The translations under genes were made by a program, and so were the position numbers. From Gnetum montanum (lineage: Eukaryota > Streptophyta > Gnetopsida > Gnetales > Gnetaceae): 44,428 nucleotides of DNA. The notes under the pieces were generated by a model. It searched no databases. It was given only the letters and a program-made list of their open reading frames with translations, and was not told the origin of the DNA. Below are positions 32,636-41,438 of the stretch, piece by piece. The stretch covers positions 53,388 to 97,815 of the forward strand of contig MNCI01016134.1 in assembly GCA_015680685.1 (NCBI GenBank), in the 5' to 3' direction. Each line of letters starts with the position of its first letter. Position 1 is the first letter of the stretch.

Positions 32636-33300
32636 CTAGTTACAAAGTTATTTGATTGAGTGCTAAACTTAACATAATATTATCAAAAGTAACTTAAGAA
32701 AGTAATGACATGAAAAACTTAAAGAGTCTAGCGAACATTTTTAATGTGATAAAAACTTTGTAATTTGGTAATTCTTTTTGAAATAAAATTTTTAAATAAC
32801 TTTATTTAGATGTATTGATCATAATAGTTTGTTCCTTATTTTTGAATAACTTTTATTCTTCTTGATCTCCTTATCTTCTTTAAACTTCACACTTACATAT
32901 TTAATATTAGCTAGATTTTTAACTTAACAAAGACTTGTAACTCATACAAATGATATAATGTAATTAATTTTTATTTTGTAACACATAGGCTTATGAAATG
33001 GTTTATTTTATTTTGAATTACCTATTACTCTATTTTTTAATACATAAACTTAAAAATTACTTCTATGTCTTATGAATTGACTCACTGTAATTATGAATAA
33101 CTTACTTTACTTAATACGTTACTTTATAAATTAAGACAATGTATGAATTGTTATCTAATAGTTATCCTTAATTCCCACTTTGTCTTTATTTTGATTCCTT
33201 GAATCTTTCATGGACAATATGAAGTAGCAAAAAATTATGATAGAGATGCTAAAGGATGACAACTCTAGACTAAATATCAAATTCCTTTATAACCTTCATA
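32636..33300 (-). repeat. Probable 3' LTR region of a minus-strand copia element
   Basis: About 160 bases at 32660-32820 match 42025-42180, the end of the LTR beside the copia primer site. Shared words are 'TAAGAAAGT', 'TGGCATGA/TGACATGA' followed by 'AACTTAA', and 'GATAA(A/G)AACTTTGTAA'. Beyond 32820 the two diverge, and 32930-33160 looks like decayed tandem units of about 70 bases around 'AACACATAGGCTTATGAAATG'. The adjoining bases 32621-32630 (GGCTCTGATT) look like a reversed tRNA-Met primer site. Confidence 0.45.
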
Positions 33301-33394
33301 TTTTTTCAATATTAATTATATCCCTTACTTTAAATTATGAGGAAGTGAAAATAGGAATAGGTGCTCTTGAAAGGAATTAAATGATTATTTATCA

Positions 33395-33532
33395 AGGGCC
33401 TTTGTGAATCCATTAGTTTTCTTGAACTTGGTTGAAATATATTGAACATCAATGTACTTTTCCAGGCACTTTTGCCATACAAAATGGATGTTGATCTCAA
33501 TATCTTTGCTTTTCTTATGATAAATCAAATTT
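33395..33532 (-). pseudogene. pol: Ty1/copia RNase H C-terminus
   Basis: Minus-strand translation from 33532 gives 'LIYHKKSKDIEINIHFV', then 'YIDVQYISTKFKKTNGFTKA' and 'LDK', the conserved end of copia RNase H (pattern: RxKHIxxxxHFVR, Q(Y/F)(I/V)STxxxxADxFTKxL). The frame is cut at 33537 by the chromovirus LTR that starts at 33538. The rest of copia pol upstream of this point is missing from the window. Confidence 0.75.
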
Positions 33533-33537
33533 TGAAT

Positions 33538-34020
33538 TGTAACCTCTTGTCCCTTGTTAAGGGCAGAAAAATATTGTAAAAATGTAATTAACCTTCAAAT
33601 GAAGGGGTGCCTCATTATGAGGAGTTACAATTATTCATGTATCCCTTGGGAATGGGTTTGACCTATGCCATTTAAGGCTAGGTTTAGAGGTTATGCCAAC
33701 ATGGAGTTGTGGAGCCTAGAGAGGTAAGTAATAGGAGTTGAGTGAAGTAGCAAAAGAAGGGATTGATCACCCCTTTGGCTAGAGAACCTAATCATGGTGG
33801 TAGTTCCAAATTATCTCTAAGGCTTAAGTGGCATGGGAAGATAACCTAGAGGGCATTATGGTATACTAATCTTATTAATAAAATTTTTCTCTATTTTTCT
33901 TTCCTATACCATGTACCAATCATTCATTTATTAAGTATTTTTTTTGGTATTTCCATTATATGTGATGAATTAAGTGATGAAAGAACATGTTTTTACAAAA
34001 TTTCGGAATCAGATGTCACA
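33538..34020 (+). repeat. 5' LTR of chromovirus copy B
   Basis: Starts TGTAACCTCTTG and ends GATGTCACA, with the primer site two bases further. It aligns to the 3' LTR of copy A (25773-26215) along its length. Confidence 0.85.
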
Positions 34021-34022
34021 TT

Positions 34023-34034
34023 TGGTATTAGAGA
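34023..34034 (+). promoter_or_regulatory. Primer binding site, initiator tRNA-Met type
   Basis: TGGTATTAGAGA differs by two bases from TGGTATCAGAGC, the complement of the 3' end of plant initiator tRNA-Met, the usual primer for plant chromoviruses. Confidence 0.8.
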
Positions 34035-34139
34035 AAACCATTATTCAAGAGTCAAGGTAGAAGAAAAATATTATTTTATTATTATTATTGTGAAATAGAA
34101 GTACATCCAAGTAGAATACATGTAAAAGAAGAAGTGGAA

Positions 34140-35295
34140 TACAAGAATAGATAAGATGTGGAATAAAATGAATAAGGAAAACAACAGTGATATTAGTTTC
34201 AATGGAATGAGTTGAGGAGATCTAAGACTATCTTCAATTGTGCTTCCTATTCTTCATCAATGACATCCTTTTTTTCTAAGCACTACCTTACATCCTACCA
34301 ATCCATCACACAATTTCTTGATGTACTTGGTGGCACTCTTTTTTGCAACCACTGATTCCTCTCTTTTCTTAAGTTGGATGTCTAGCATCTCCATATGAAT
34401 TGATTGATCATCCATGTCTTTTTGTCATTCTTTCTCTTTCCTTTGCACAAAACAAGATTAAACTTATGAGCTATGAAGAAAAAAATTTAATAGAAAGAAG
34501 AAAAAGGGAAGACAAAAGAGTAAGAACTACTCAATCAAAGTCGATCATTACCAATTTGAAGAAACTATTCATAGGTCTATAGATGGTGAGCGAGACATGT
34601 AGCACTCTCCAATTCTCCTAAGAATTGTTATGGATCTTTGAAAACTTTTGGAGCATCCTTGGGAATTAGATGGAAAGATGATGGAGCACCAGCATGTATT
34701 AATTCATAGTCTTCCTTGAAGTCACATGATTGGGAATCTCGAATGTGGTAGAAATTCTCATGAATAGAGTAGGGTTTATTCTTGGTACTTCATTGACAAA
34801 GATGCTAAAGAAGCATGAATTCTTCTTCAATAGTCATCACTATTTGTCCCATCAAATAGGAGGAACCTTAGATAGAGAAAGAAAGAATTACTGGAATAGA
34901 CCCAGGAGCTAGTGTCAACATCACATGTGGTAAGGAACTCCTTACAGGGGTTGCATGAATAGGTGGCATACATGGTGATCTAGATGGAGAAATGAGAGTT
35001 TTTTTTAGAACTTGCATCTATAGTATCATCTTTCTCCATTTCTCAAATGAAGTACCTCCAACCTAGAGACATCTACAACACAAATAGGATCAACATCATA
35101 CAATAAGAGGAAAGGGAAACTATTCAAACCTTAAAATAATTAAAAATTACCTCTGGTTCCTTTTCCTTATCCTGTATCATATCTTTTTGTTGGCCTTTTT
35201 GTCTTGTAACTACTAGGCTACCAAAATCTTGCCTAGTATGTTGCCTTTGTGAGAAGAAATGTATTAGAAAAGTAAGTAAAAAAATAAATTATGCT

Positions 35296-35328
<33 letters not shown>

Positions 35329-36422
35329 CTTAGAGCTAGTAAGTTTGATTTGTTCTTGGAGTAGAATCCTTCTAATGGTTGAAGCACCTTGAATGGATGA
35401 AGTACCTTGAACATTTTCAACCTATGTAGCTCTAGTCTATGCACTATGGATTGGTTCATTCTATAGCTCAGAAGGCATTGTCAAATACATGAAGAAACAT
35501 AAGTGAAAATATGAAATATATATATATATATATATATATATAAACATAGAAAAATACCTTGCTAGTTTCCTCCTACTGTTGAGTCTACTACAAAGCTAGT
35601 TGATCCTTCTTGCCATCCTTGATCTTACTCTTTAAAATTCTATCCTCTTCAAGAAATTTAAGACATAATCTAACATTGTAATGACTAAAGAATTTGGATG
35701 TAAGTGTTGTAACTCAAGATCAAACACATGATCAAGGATACACAACATATGGTATAAGATTTATCAGGATTTTGTAGGGTAGTAGTAGCTCCATTCATGG
35801 CATTGTATAAAGCAGTAAAGTAATACAGTGACCAATCATAAACTCTACTAGTTATGGCATTATGAAGTATATAAATCCAATGGATGCCAACATGACTTTG
35901 GTATTGATGTCATAAAATTTTGATGTGGATGAACTAACACAAATCAAAGTGAATTTCATTAATGAAATCTCCACAAAGGAATTGGCTTTTCCAGATAGCA
36001 AAATCACATACATAATTAGATAATTCCTTTTGGAAAATTAATCGAAACTTAGGAGAGAAAGCCGATGGAATAAAAGGATCCTCCCTTCAATGAAAACCTA
36101 AGGTTGTTTGAATATTAGTGGGGGTAACTATTATTACACTAAAAATTAACTATGAAGTGGAACTTTTACTTTAATTATACTAATCACACCATTCCATTAT
36201 TAAGCTTTTGCAATATGATTGCTTGAAATCATGGAAGACAACTAATTTAGATAGCCTTGAATTTGTAAGGTACTAAAACTCTTTCTTCCTAAGTAAACTA
36301 CACAAACAATTGAAAGTAGTAATAGCATTATTCTAATGTAAAATAATGAACATTGATTTGGAACTACCTAGAGGAGCAAAAGGAGCTTGAGAAGAAGCCT
36401 GAGGAGGATGCTTTGGGGCCAT
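34140..36422 (-). pseudogene. Antisense intron-containing gene in the leader of chromovirus copy B
   Basis: The frame opens with MAPKHPPQASSQ at 36422, opposite to gag-pol. Exon 1 (36422-35558) carries blocks shared with copy A: 'LSKLVVFHDFKQSY', 'IQTTLGFHWREDPFIPS', 'FAIWKSQFLCGDFINEI', 'VYDWSLYYFTALYNAMNGA'. It ends in a Gln/Lys/Glu-rich stretch. Three short introns follow with GT-AG ends: 35557-35467 (91 bases), 35328-35245 (84) and 35150-35073 (78). Exon 2 (35466-35329, ending 'RRILLQEQIKLTSSK') and exon 3 (35244-35151) join in phase. Exon 4 starts at 35072. A Lys/Glu-rich coil 'MEMLDIQLKKREESVVAKKS' lies near the end, on the minus strand from 34400. Layout and text resemble the plant 'putative transposon protein' additional ORFs. 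Function unknown. Many TAG/TAA stops and some shifts are present. Confidence 0.65.
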
Positions 36423-36431
36423 GACGTCCAT

Positions 36432-36899
36432 GGTTGATTCCTTGATGTTGCTTGTAATCTATGAGAAGAATCCTTCAATCTTTCAATGATGTTGTGCTAT
36501 TATGGAAGAAACTTCTTTTCTTATGTATTTATAAAAGAATAATAAGAATAATAAGAATCTTAGGAGAAAAAGTAGAAGTATCAACTTAAGTTAATTAATA
36601 ATTTAATAAAGATAATGATTAATTTTCATGATTTTATGATTTATAGGTAAAAAAAAAGGGTAGTATCTCTAACCTAACATGTAGTATTCTCTAAAACAAT
36701 TCCAATGACACTAATTTCGTCAAAATCCAACTTATGGTCTGGGAGATACGAAATTTCTTGTGTTACATGTAGTTTCAAAATTTAAAAAGTAAAAAGGTGC
36801 TTTTTAAAATTTTAATTTATTTAAAAAATAATAGAAAGTTGTGGGTTGAACCCTGAGCCCCAATTTCTTTTTTAAATTAATAAAAAAATTTGGTATGTT
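36432..36899. other. AT-rich divergent spacer between antisense gene and GC-rich block
   Basis: It aligns in part to 19690-19980 of copy A, with shared words 'AATCCAACTTATGG' and 'AATTAATAA'. It probably contains the promoter and 5' leader of the antisense gene. No clear TATA box was chosen among the many AT-rich words. Confidence 0.4.
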
Positions 36900-37123
36900 G
36901 ACCAACAAGTGTCATGTTGGCTCTACAAGGGCTACACTAGCCCTATAGGGGGGCAGTGGAATCCTTATTTTGAAGGCCACTGCCCCATGCTACCACCTAC
37001 CATCCTCTTGGCCTAGCCTTTCCACCATCATGCACTACCCTACCCTATTACGTTGTGCTTTGACACTACCTACTACTCCATTGCACTTACTACCACTATG
37101 TGCCTATCATCACCATGCACCAA

Positions 37124-37438
37124 TGGGCACTGATGGTGTCACCCATAATGGGCTACCTCAGCATTCCATGGACAATGAAGGTACTATCCATAATAGGCTA
37201 CCTTGATGCTCTATGGGCACTGATGGCATCATCTGTAATGGGCTACCTTGATGCTCCATGGGCATTGACGGTGCTGCTCATGATGGGCTACCCTAGCATT
37301 TTGTTAGCATTGATGGTATTGTCCATAATAGGCTGCCCTAGCATTCTATAGGAATTGATGGTGCCTCTTGTAATAGGCTACACTAGCACTCCACTAGTGC
37401 TGATGGTGCTCCCCATAAAGGGCACCTTTGGTGCCCTC
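37124..37438 (+). repeat. 45-bp tandem repeat, about seven diverged units, in copy B leader
   Basis: Units start near 37124, 37169, 37214, 37259, 37304, 37349 and 37394. Each follows the pattern GGGCA(C/T)TGATGG... AATGGGCTACC... AGCATTCCAT. Because 45 is divisible by three, the plus strand also reads as a 15-residue peptide repeat (for example 'WALMASSVMGYLDAP'), but with no sign of being a protein. Confidence 0.75.
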
Positions 37439-37469
37439 TGATGCTAATGATGACGATTAGTCCTAGTGC

Positions 37470-37735
37470 AAACCCCTACATAGGACATGTGAGTCTCGAT
37501 AGAGGCCTTGTAAAACCTAGTAGGGACCATGCTAGCCTTGCAAGGGTCATTCGGACCCCTGCACGAGGTGCATGACCCTTGATAGGGGCCATGGAAATCC
37601 TTGCAAGGTTGCGCTGACCCTGAATGGGTGTCACTAGCCCTACATGGGTAGCACTAGCACTACATAAGTTGCGTGAGTCCTTCATAGGGTCCATAGCCAT
37701 GGCTAGGTTACACTAGCCCTTAGAGGGCTATGGTA
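37470..37735. repeat. Second imperfect repeat set, about 26-30 bp units
   Basis: Variants of 'CTAGCCCTACATGGGT' and 'TGCAAGG' recur about nine times, and the same word appears at 36930-36950. Together with the 45-bp array this makes up most of the GC-rich block 36900-37870. The word contains the palindromic CTAG. Confidence 0.55.
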
Positions 37736-38082
37736 AAAAGGAACACACTACCCCACAACATTAAAGATTGCTGCAGTCCTTCGCCTCACCATTGTAGTCC
37801 TCTGCTTGGCTATCAATGTTACCCACTCTAATTTGAATGCCATTGTTGACAGACCATAGTGACCATTGCTACTATCATCACTGTTGACCATGAGATGACA
37901 AATTCTATGTCACTTGATGAAAAATTTTGAATTACCTGTCAACTAATGTAAAATTTGAAATTCCTGTCAACTAATGGAAAATTCAAATTTTCATCATCGT
38001 GCCATTAGTTTAAATAAAGAATGTAAAGAAATAATATTCAAAATTAGAATTTGGCACCTTACCAAAAATTGGGAAAAGAGTT

Positions 38083-38152
38083 TCACGATTAAGCATGATA
38101 ATCCTAGAGTAGGACTAGGATGAGTGACCTCTTGGGAAGTCTCAAAAATCAT
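38083..38152 (+). promoter_or_regulatory. 5S rRNA-derived sequence with pol III internal promoter (copy B)
   Basis: 'GATTAAGCATG' (box A of 5S: GTTAAGCGTG), 'AGAGTAGGACTAGGATGAGT' and 'GACCTCTTGGGAAGTCTC' (5S: GACCTCCTGGGAAGTCCTC) follow each other with the exact spacing of the plant 5S gene. Box C is better kept here than in copy A, while box A and its right flank are altered. The position relative to gag is the same as in copy A. Confidence 0.85.
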
Positions 38153-38279
38153 GTAATTTTTTCCAACTTAAAATGGTCATTGTCTTTGATTTTGAACTTT
38201 CCAACCACAACGGAATGATTATATTTAACTTTCAGGTGATAGAAAATTACCTTTTAATCCATTATTTAAGGTTTCAAAA

Positions 38280-38536
38280 TAATTAAATTTCATGGGTAGG
38301 TATAAATCCATGATAGTTTTAAAGTTCAAAGAATTTAGGAAATTATCAAAAGAAATTAGAAAATTGTCTCAAAGTTTAAAGGATAAATGGTCATATGTGG
38401 AAGGAAAGATGGAGTCCTTTGTAGACTCTATCAAGCAACTAACCGACCATCTTACTTAGCCTTCAAATTCAAGCCACATTCCACCTAGGGATCAACAAAA
38501 ATATCAAGATCAATTTTCCCCTAGGGATTCACATTG
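38280..38536 (+). pseudogene. gag: Start of gag, chromovirus copy B (left part)
   Basis: Aligns to the beginning of gag in copy A (about 21150-21430). Matching pieces include 'EIRKLSQSLKDKWSYVEGKM' against 'EIRKSSQSSKEKWLEV', then 'FVDSIKQLTDHL' and the word CCACCTAGGGAT. It is interrupted by the solo LTR at 38542. Confidence 0.7.
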
Positions 38537-38541
38537 AAACC
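38537..38541 (+). repeat. Left target duplication of the solo LTR (AAACC)
   Basis: AAACC is repeated exactly at 41434-41438, at the other end of the insertion. Confidence 0.85.
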
Positions 38542-38725
38542 TGTTGGCACATTTTTACCATTTCATGGAACAGGTGGACTTATTTGCAAATGGTGAGGTA
38601 CAGAATCCTAATGAACTGAAATTGTTCAAGGAGGATTATGTTCTTTCTTGTAAAGAATTCTGCAATAGTTAATTAACCATGAAGTTGGAATAGAAATGAA
38701 AATGTTGCTGAATTGAATGTTTTGA

Positions 38726-38938
38726 AAATCAAGGGATAATGACATTGCAATTGGGAATGTTGGCATGAGGGTTTATCTAGAGTCAAAAGAAAATGGTGTA
38801 TCAATTGTAGATATCTCTCTAGCTTATGATAGAGTAGCTCTAGTTACTTTTTCTGTAATAAAGTGCAGAGAAGATGAATATGGAATCGGCCTTGATATAA
38901 CTGGGATTACATTCGAGGTGCCACAAATTAAAATGTGA
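38726..38938 (+). CDS. Unrecognised short open frame inside the solo LTR
   Basis: A frame open from 38726 (first ATG 38765) to TGA at 38938 reads, among other parts, 'MRVYLESKENGVSIVDISLA' and 'YGIGLDITGITFEVPQIKM'. Its composition is like a real protein and unlike the AT-rich translations around it. It could be an exon fragment captured by the retrotransposon. No family was recognised, and it may be chance. Confidence 0.25.
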   Translation, partial: KSRDNDIAIGNVGMRVYLESKENGVSIVDISLAYDRVALVTFSVIKCREDEYGIGLDITGITFEVPQIKM

Positions 38939-39211
38939 GAGTACAACTCCACTTATGCATTCGGTTGTATACGCATACATATATTTATATATCAACCCAT
39001 GCATCAAATCCATGGTTATTATCTCTACTACTATGATATAAATAACAATAAAATATAATATTGATTTAAAAAGGGAATTTATGCAACAATTGTTCAAAGT
39101 CCTATGAGAATTGAACACTTGTCAATTGAAATGGTGGTTATAACCACCACAAAGGCCACTTGTCAACTACAACCTCTTTATCTCCACAATGGCCACTTGT
39201 CAACTAAATGG

Positions 39212-39221
39212 GACACGTGTC
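39212..39221. promoter_or_regulatory. Palindromic G-box GACACGTGTC left of the minisatellite
   Basis: A perfect 10-base palindrome with CACGTG core, the plant bZIP/bHLH binding word. The same 10 bases recur at 40025-40034 directly after the array. Confidence 0.6.
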
Positions 39222-39266
39222 AACTGCAACTTGTTTCTCTCCATGGTGAACACTTGGCAACTAAAT

Positions 39267-40022
39267 GAAGACACTTGGCAAATGAATGAAGACACTTGGC
39301 AACTGCATGAAGACACTTGGCAACTACATGAAGACACTTGGCAACTGCATGAAGACACTTGGCAACTGCATGAAGACACTTGGCAACTGCATGAAGACAC
39401 TTGGCAACTGCATGAAGACACTTGGCAACTGCATGAAGACACTTGGCAACTGCATGAAGACACTTGGCAACTGCATGAAGACACTTGGCAACTGCATGAA
39501 GACACTTGGCAACTGCATGAAGACACTTGGCAACTGCATGAAGACACTTGGCAACTGCATGAAGACACTTGGCAACTGCATGAAGACACTTGGCAACTGC
39601 ATGAAGACACTTGGCAACTGCATGAAGACACTTGGCAACTGCATGAAGACACTTGGCAACTGCATGAAGACACTTGGCAACTGCATGAAGACACTTGGCA
39701 ACTGCATGAAGACACTTGGCAACTGCATGAAGACACTTGGCAACTGCATGAAGACACTTGGCAACTGCATGAAGACACTTGGCAACTGCATGAAGACACT
39801 TGGCAACTGCATGAAGACACTTGGCAACTGCATGAAGACACTTGGCAACTGCATGAAGACACTTGGCAACTGCATGAAGACACTTGGCAACTGCATGAAG
39901 ACACTTGGCAACTGCATGAAGACACTTGGCAACTGCATGAAGACACTTGGCAACTGCATGAAGACACTTGGCAACTGCATGAAGACACTTGGCAACTGCA
40001 TGAAGACACTTGGCAACTACAT
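39267..40022 (+). repeat. 21-bp minisatellite, 36 units
   Basis: Unit GAAGACACTTGGCAACTGCAT is repeated 36 times with almost no variation: the first unit has AAATGAAT and two others have CTACAT. More diverged half-units such as 'CCACTTGTCAACTA' precede it at 39110-39265, which suggests how the array arose. Each unit carries CACTTG, one base from the G-box CACGTG that flanks the array on both sides. Since 21 is divisible by three and the unit lacks stops, several frames stay open for 230-318 codons. They are not genes. Confidence 0.95.
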
Positions 40023-40024
40023 GG

Positions 40025-40034
40025 GACACGTGTC
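40025..40034. promoter_or_regulatory. Palindromic G-box GACACGTGTC right of the minisatellite
   Basis: Identical to the site at 39212-39221; lies three bases after the last repeat unit and about 200 bases before the TATA box. Confidence 0.6.
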
Positions 40035-40092
40035 AGATGCAGCATTTTTATCTCTTTTGTGGTTGAAACCACCCAAAGTTGTTGTAACTTAC

Positions 40093-40164
40093 CTAACTTG
40101 TTGGGCAAGTAACCTCCTAACTTGTTGGCCAAGTAATCTCCTAATTGGTTGGCCAAGTTACTTG
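40093..40164 (+). repeat. 24-bp tandem triplicate upstream of the TATA box
   Basis: Three exact-length units (40093-40116, 40117-40140, 40141-40164) follow the pattern CTAACTTGTTGGCCAAGTAA plus four bases. Each contains TTGG(C/G)CAA, a near-palindrome. Confidence 0.8.
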
Positions 40165-40234
40165 GGAGAGAAGTTAGGTGAGATATTTTTAAGATATTTT
40201 TGAAATTGTAACTTCCCTACCTACCTTGGAATCC

Positions 40235-40242
40235 TATAAATA
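40235..40242 (+). promoter_or_regulatory. TATA box of the solo LTR
   Basis: TATAAATA in the context CCTATAAATAGGC, the classic form in plant LTRs. Transcription would start about 30 bases on, near 40270. Confidence 0.8.
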
Positions 40243-40337
40243 GGCTTCAAGGGTCAAGAAGGATCATCACATCAAGGAGCATCATCATCACACTTGGAAG
40301 ATTTGTAAAGAAGATTGTTTGCAAGATGGCTTGCTAG

Positions 40338-40343
40338 AATAAA
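40338..40343 (+). terminator. Polyadenylation signal of the solo LTR
   Basis: AATAAA about 100 bases after the TATA box, as usual between U3 and U5. Confidence 0.55.
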
Positions 40344-41401
40344 GATTTCAGCCTCTTTGTCATGGTCCTGTGAGTTATGCATTTCATTTTTGTTTTGTTT
40401 TAATTGCTTAGCTAGTGGTTTAGGTAGTATCATTCTTGGCAAGTAATTTTGGGATTTTTAGATTGCTCTTATTGTTCTTGTTGCCCAATAGGAATTTCTG
40501 TTAAAATTTTGCCATAGAAGCGCTTGTGTTCAAAAAGCCTTGAGAGCATTTTAGTAGTAAATTTCGTTATTGTGCAACGTTTGGGAACTGCTATTGGATT
40601 GTTGGAAGAGAGCCTCTGTTTGTAGTCACGCCGTGGAACAATTTGGTAGTCGAGAGGGTTCAGAAAATCTTTGGTATTTTGATGGGACCAGAATAGCTTC
40701 TTTTTATCTTTAGAGTGATTTTCCGTGTTATTTCAATCAGAAATTGTCAAGTCTTTTAAAGGTTCTGTTTAAATGCAATCGTTGACATCTACTGTCTAGC
40801 CAAAATGGAGTCTCGTACATGGTAGTTTACGCAGCAATTTTTGGTAGTACAGTAGGATTGTCTTGAAGATATTGCTTGTTTGAGTCTTGGAAGTTTGAAC
40901 AATTCATAGATATTGAATTTGGAATAGCTTTATTGCGAAGTGTTTACTCGTGTCATTTTACCTTGTTTAAATATTTGAGGTCCACACAAATCTGCTTTCT
41001 TTTCTTTCTGTCTATTTCCTTTGAATCTTGCTCTATTTCTAGTTTTCTTGTGGAACTATATATCTCTCTCTGGGGAAAATTAGGAGTAGATTTGCGGAGT
41101 TGTGCTCAAATGTTTATGCAAAATTTTACTTGTTACAAGCAGGTATTATAGGGACCGCATAGACTAGGTAGTTTGAACAAAATAGGAAACTCTCAATAAC
41201 TCACAGTACTTGATAAAGTTGGCTGAATCTCTTAAAGTAAGTCATTTGTATTTCACACACACGCAATCGTTACATTGCACACAACCGCACGCCGCAACAG
41301 CACACACACATACTCACATTAACTACTGAGTTATTTGGAGGTATCTGGGCCTTGGTGTTGCCAGAGACCAGCAGGCACCTAAATCCTGTTCGAGGACACT
41401 C

Positions 41402-41432
41402 GTTGGCGGTCGCGTCCCAAACGGTCGCCAAC
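41402..41432. repeat. Hairpin at the right tip of the solo LTR
   Basis: GTTGGCG (41402-41408) pairs with CGCCAAC (41426-41432) around a CpG-rich loop. The arms repeat the terminal word of the LTR. Confidence 0.6.
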
Positions 41433-41433
41433 A

Positions 41434-41438
41434 AAACC
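41434..41438 (+). repeat. Right target duplication of the solo LTR (AAACC)
   Basis: Exact match to 38537-38541. Confidence 0.85.

Larger units (their letters stand above)
38542..41433 (+). mobile_element. Solo LTR of 2.9 kb inserted in chromovirus gag
   Basis: The insertion begins TGTTGGC and ends GCCAACA, the short inverted termini typical of LTRs, and is flanked by a perfect 5-base duplication AAACC. Gag homology to copy A stops at its left border and resumes at its right border. Inside are a 21-bp minisatellite, a 24-bp triple repeat, a TATA box (40235-40242) and an AATAAA signal (40338-40343) in the order expected for U3-R-U5. No second LTR or internal domain is present, so it arose by LTR-LTR recombination or is an unusual LTR-like unit. 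Its right half keeps many CpG steps, pointing to a recent insertion. TG...CA with these termini is common in Ty1/copia. Confidence 0.8.

Noticed and set aside
35299-35328. TA/CA microsatellite as a feature of its own
   Set aside because: Ordinary dinucleotide repeat. It lies within intron 2 of the antisense gene, at its donor end.
37100-37351. 83-codon frame with 15-residue repeats
   Set aside because: It only mirrors the 45-bp DNA repeat, with no start context and no counterpart in copy A.
39267-40022. CRISPR-like array
   Set aside because: Units are directly adjacent with no unique spacers, and the sequence is eukaryotic.
39189-40203. Long open frames (230-318 codons) on both strands across the 21-bp array
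   Set aside because: They exist in five frames at once because the unit length is divisible by three and the unit lacks stops. There is no sign of a real protein, and the array lies in the U3 of an LTR.
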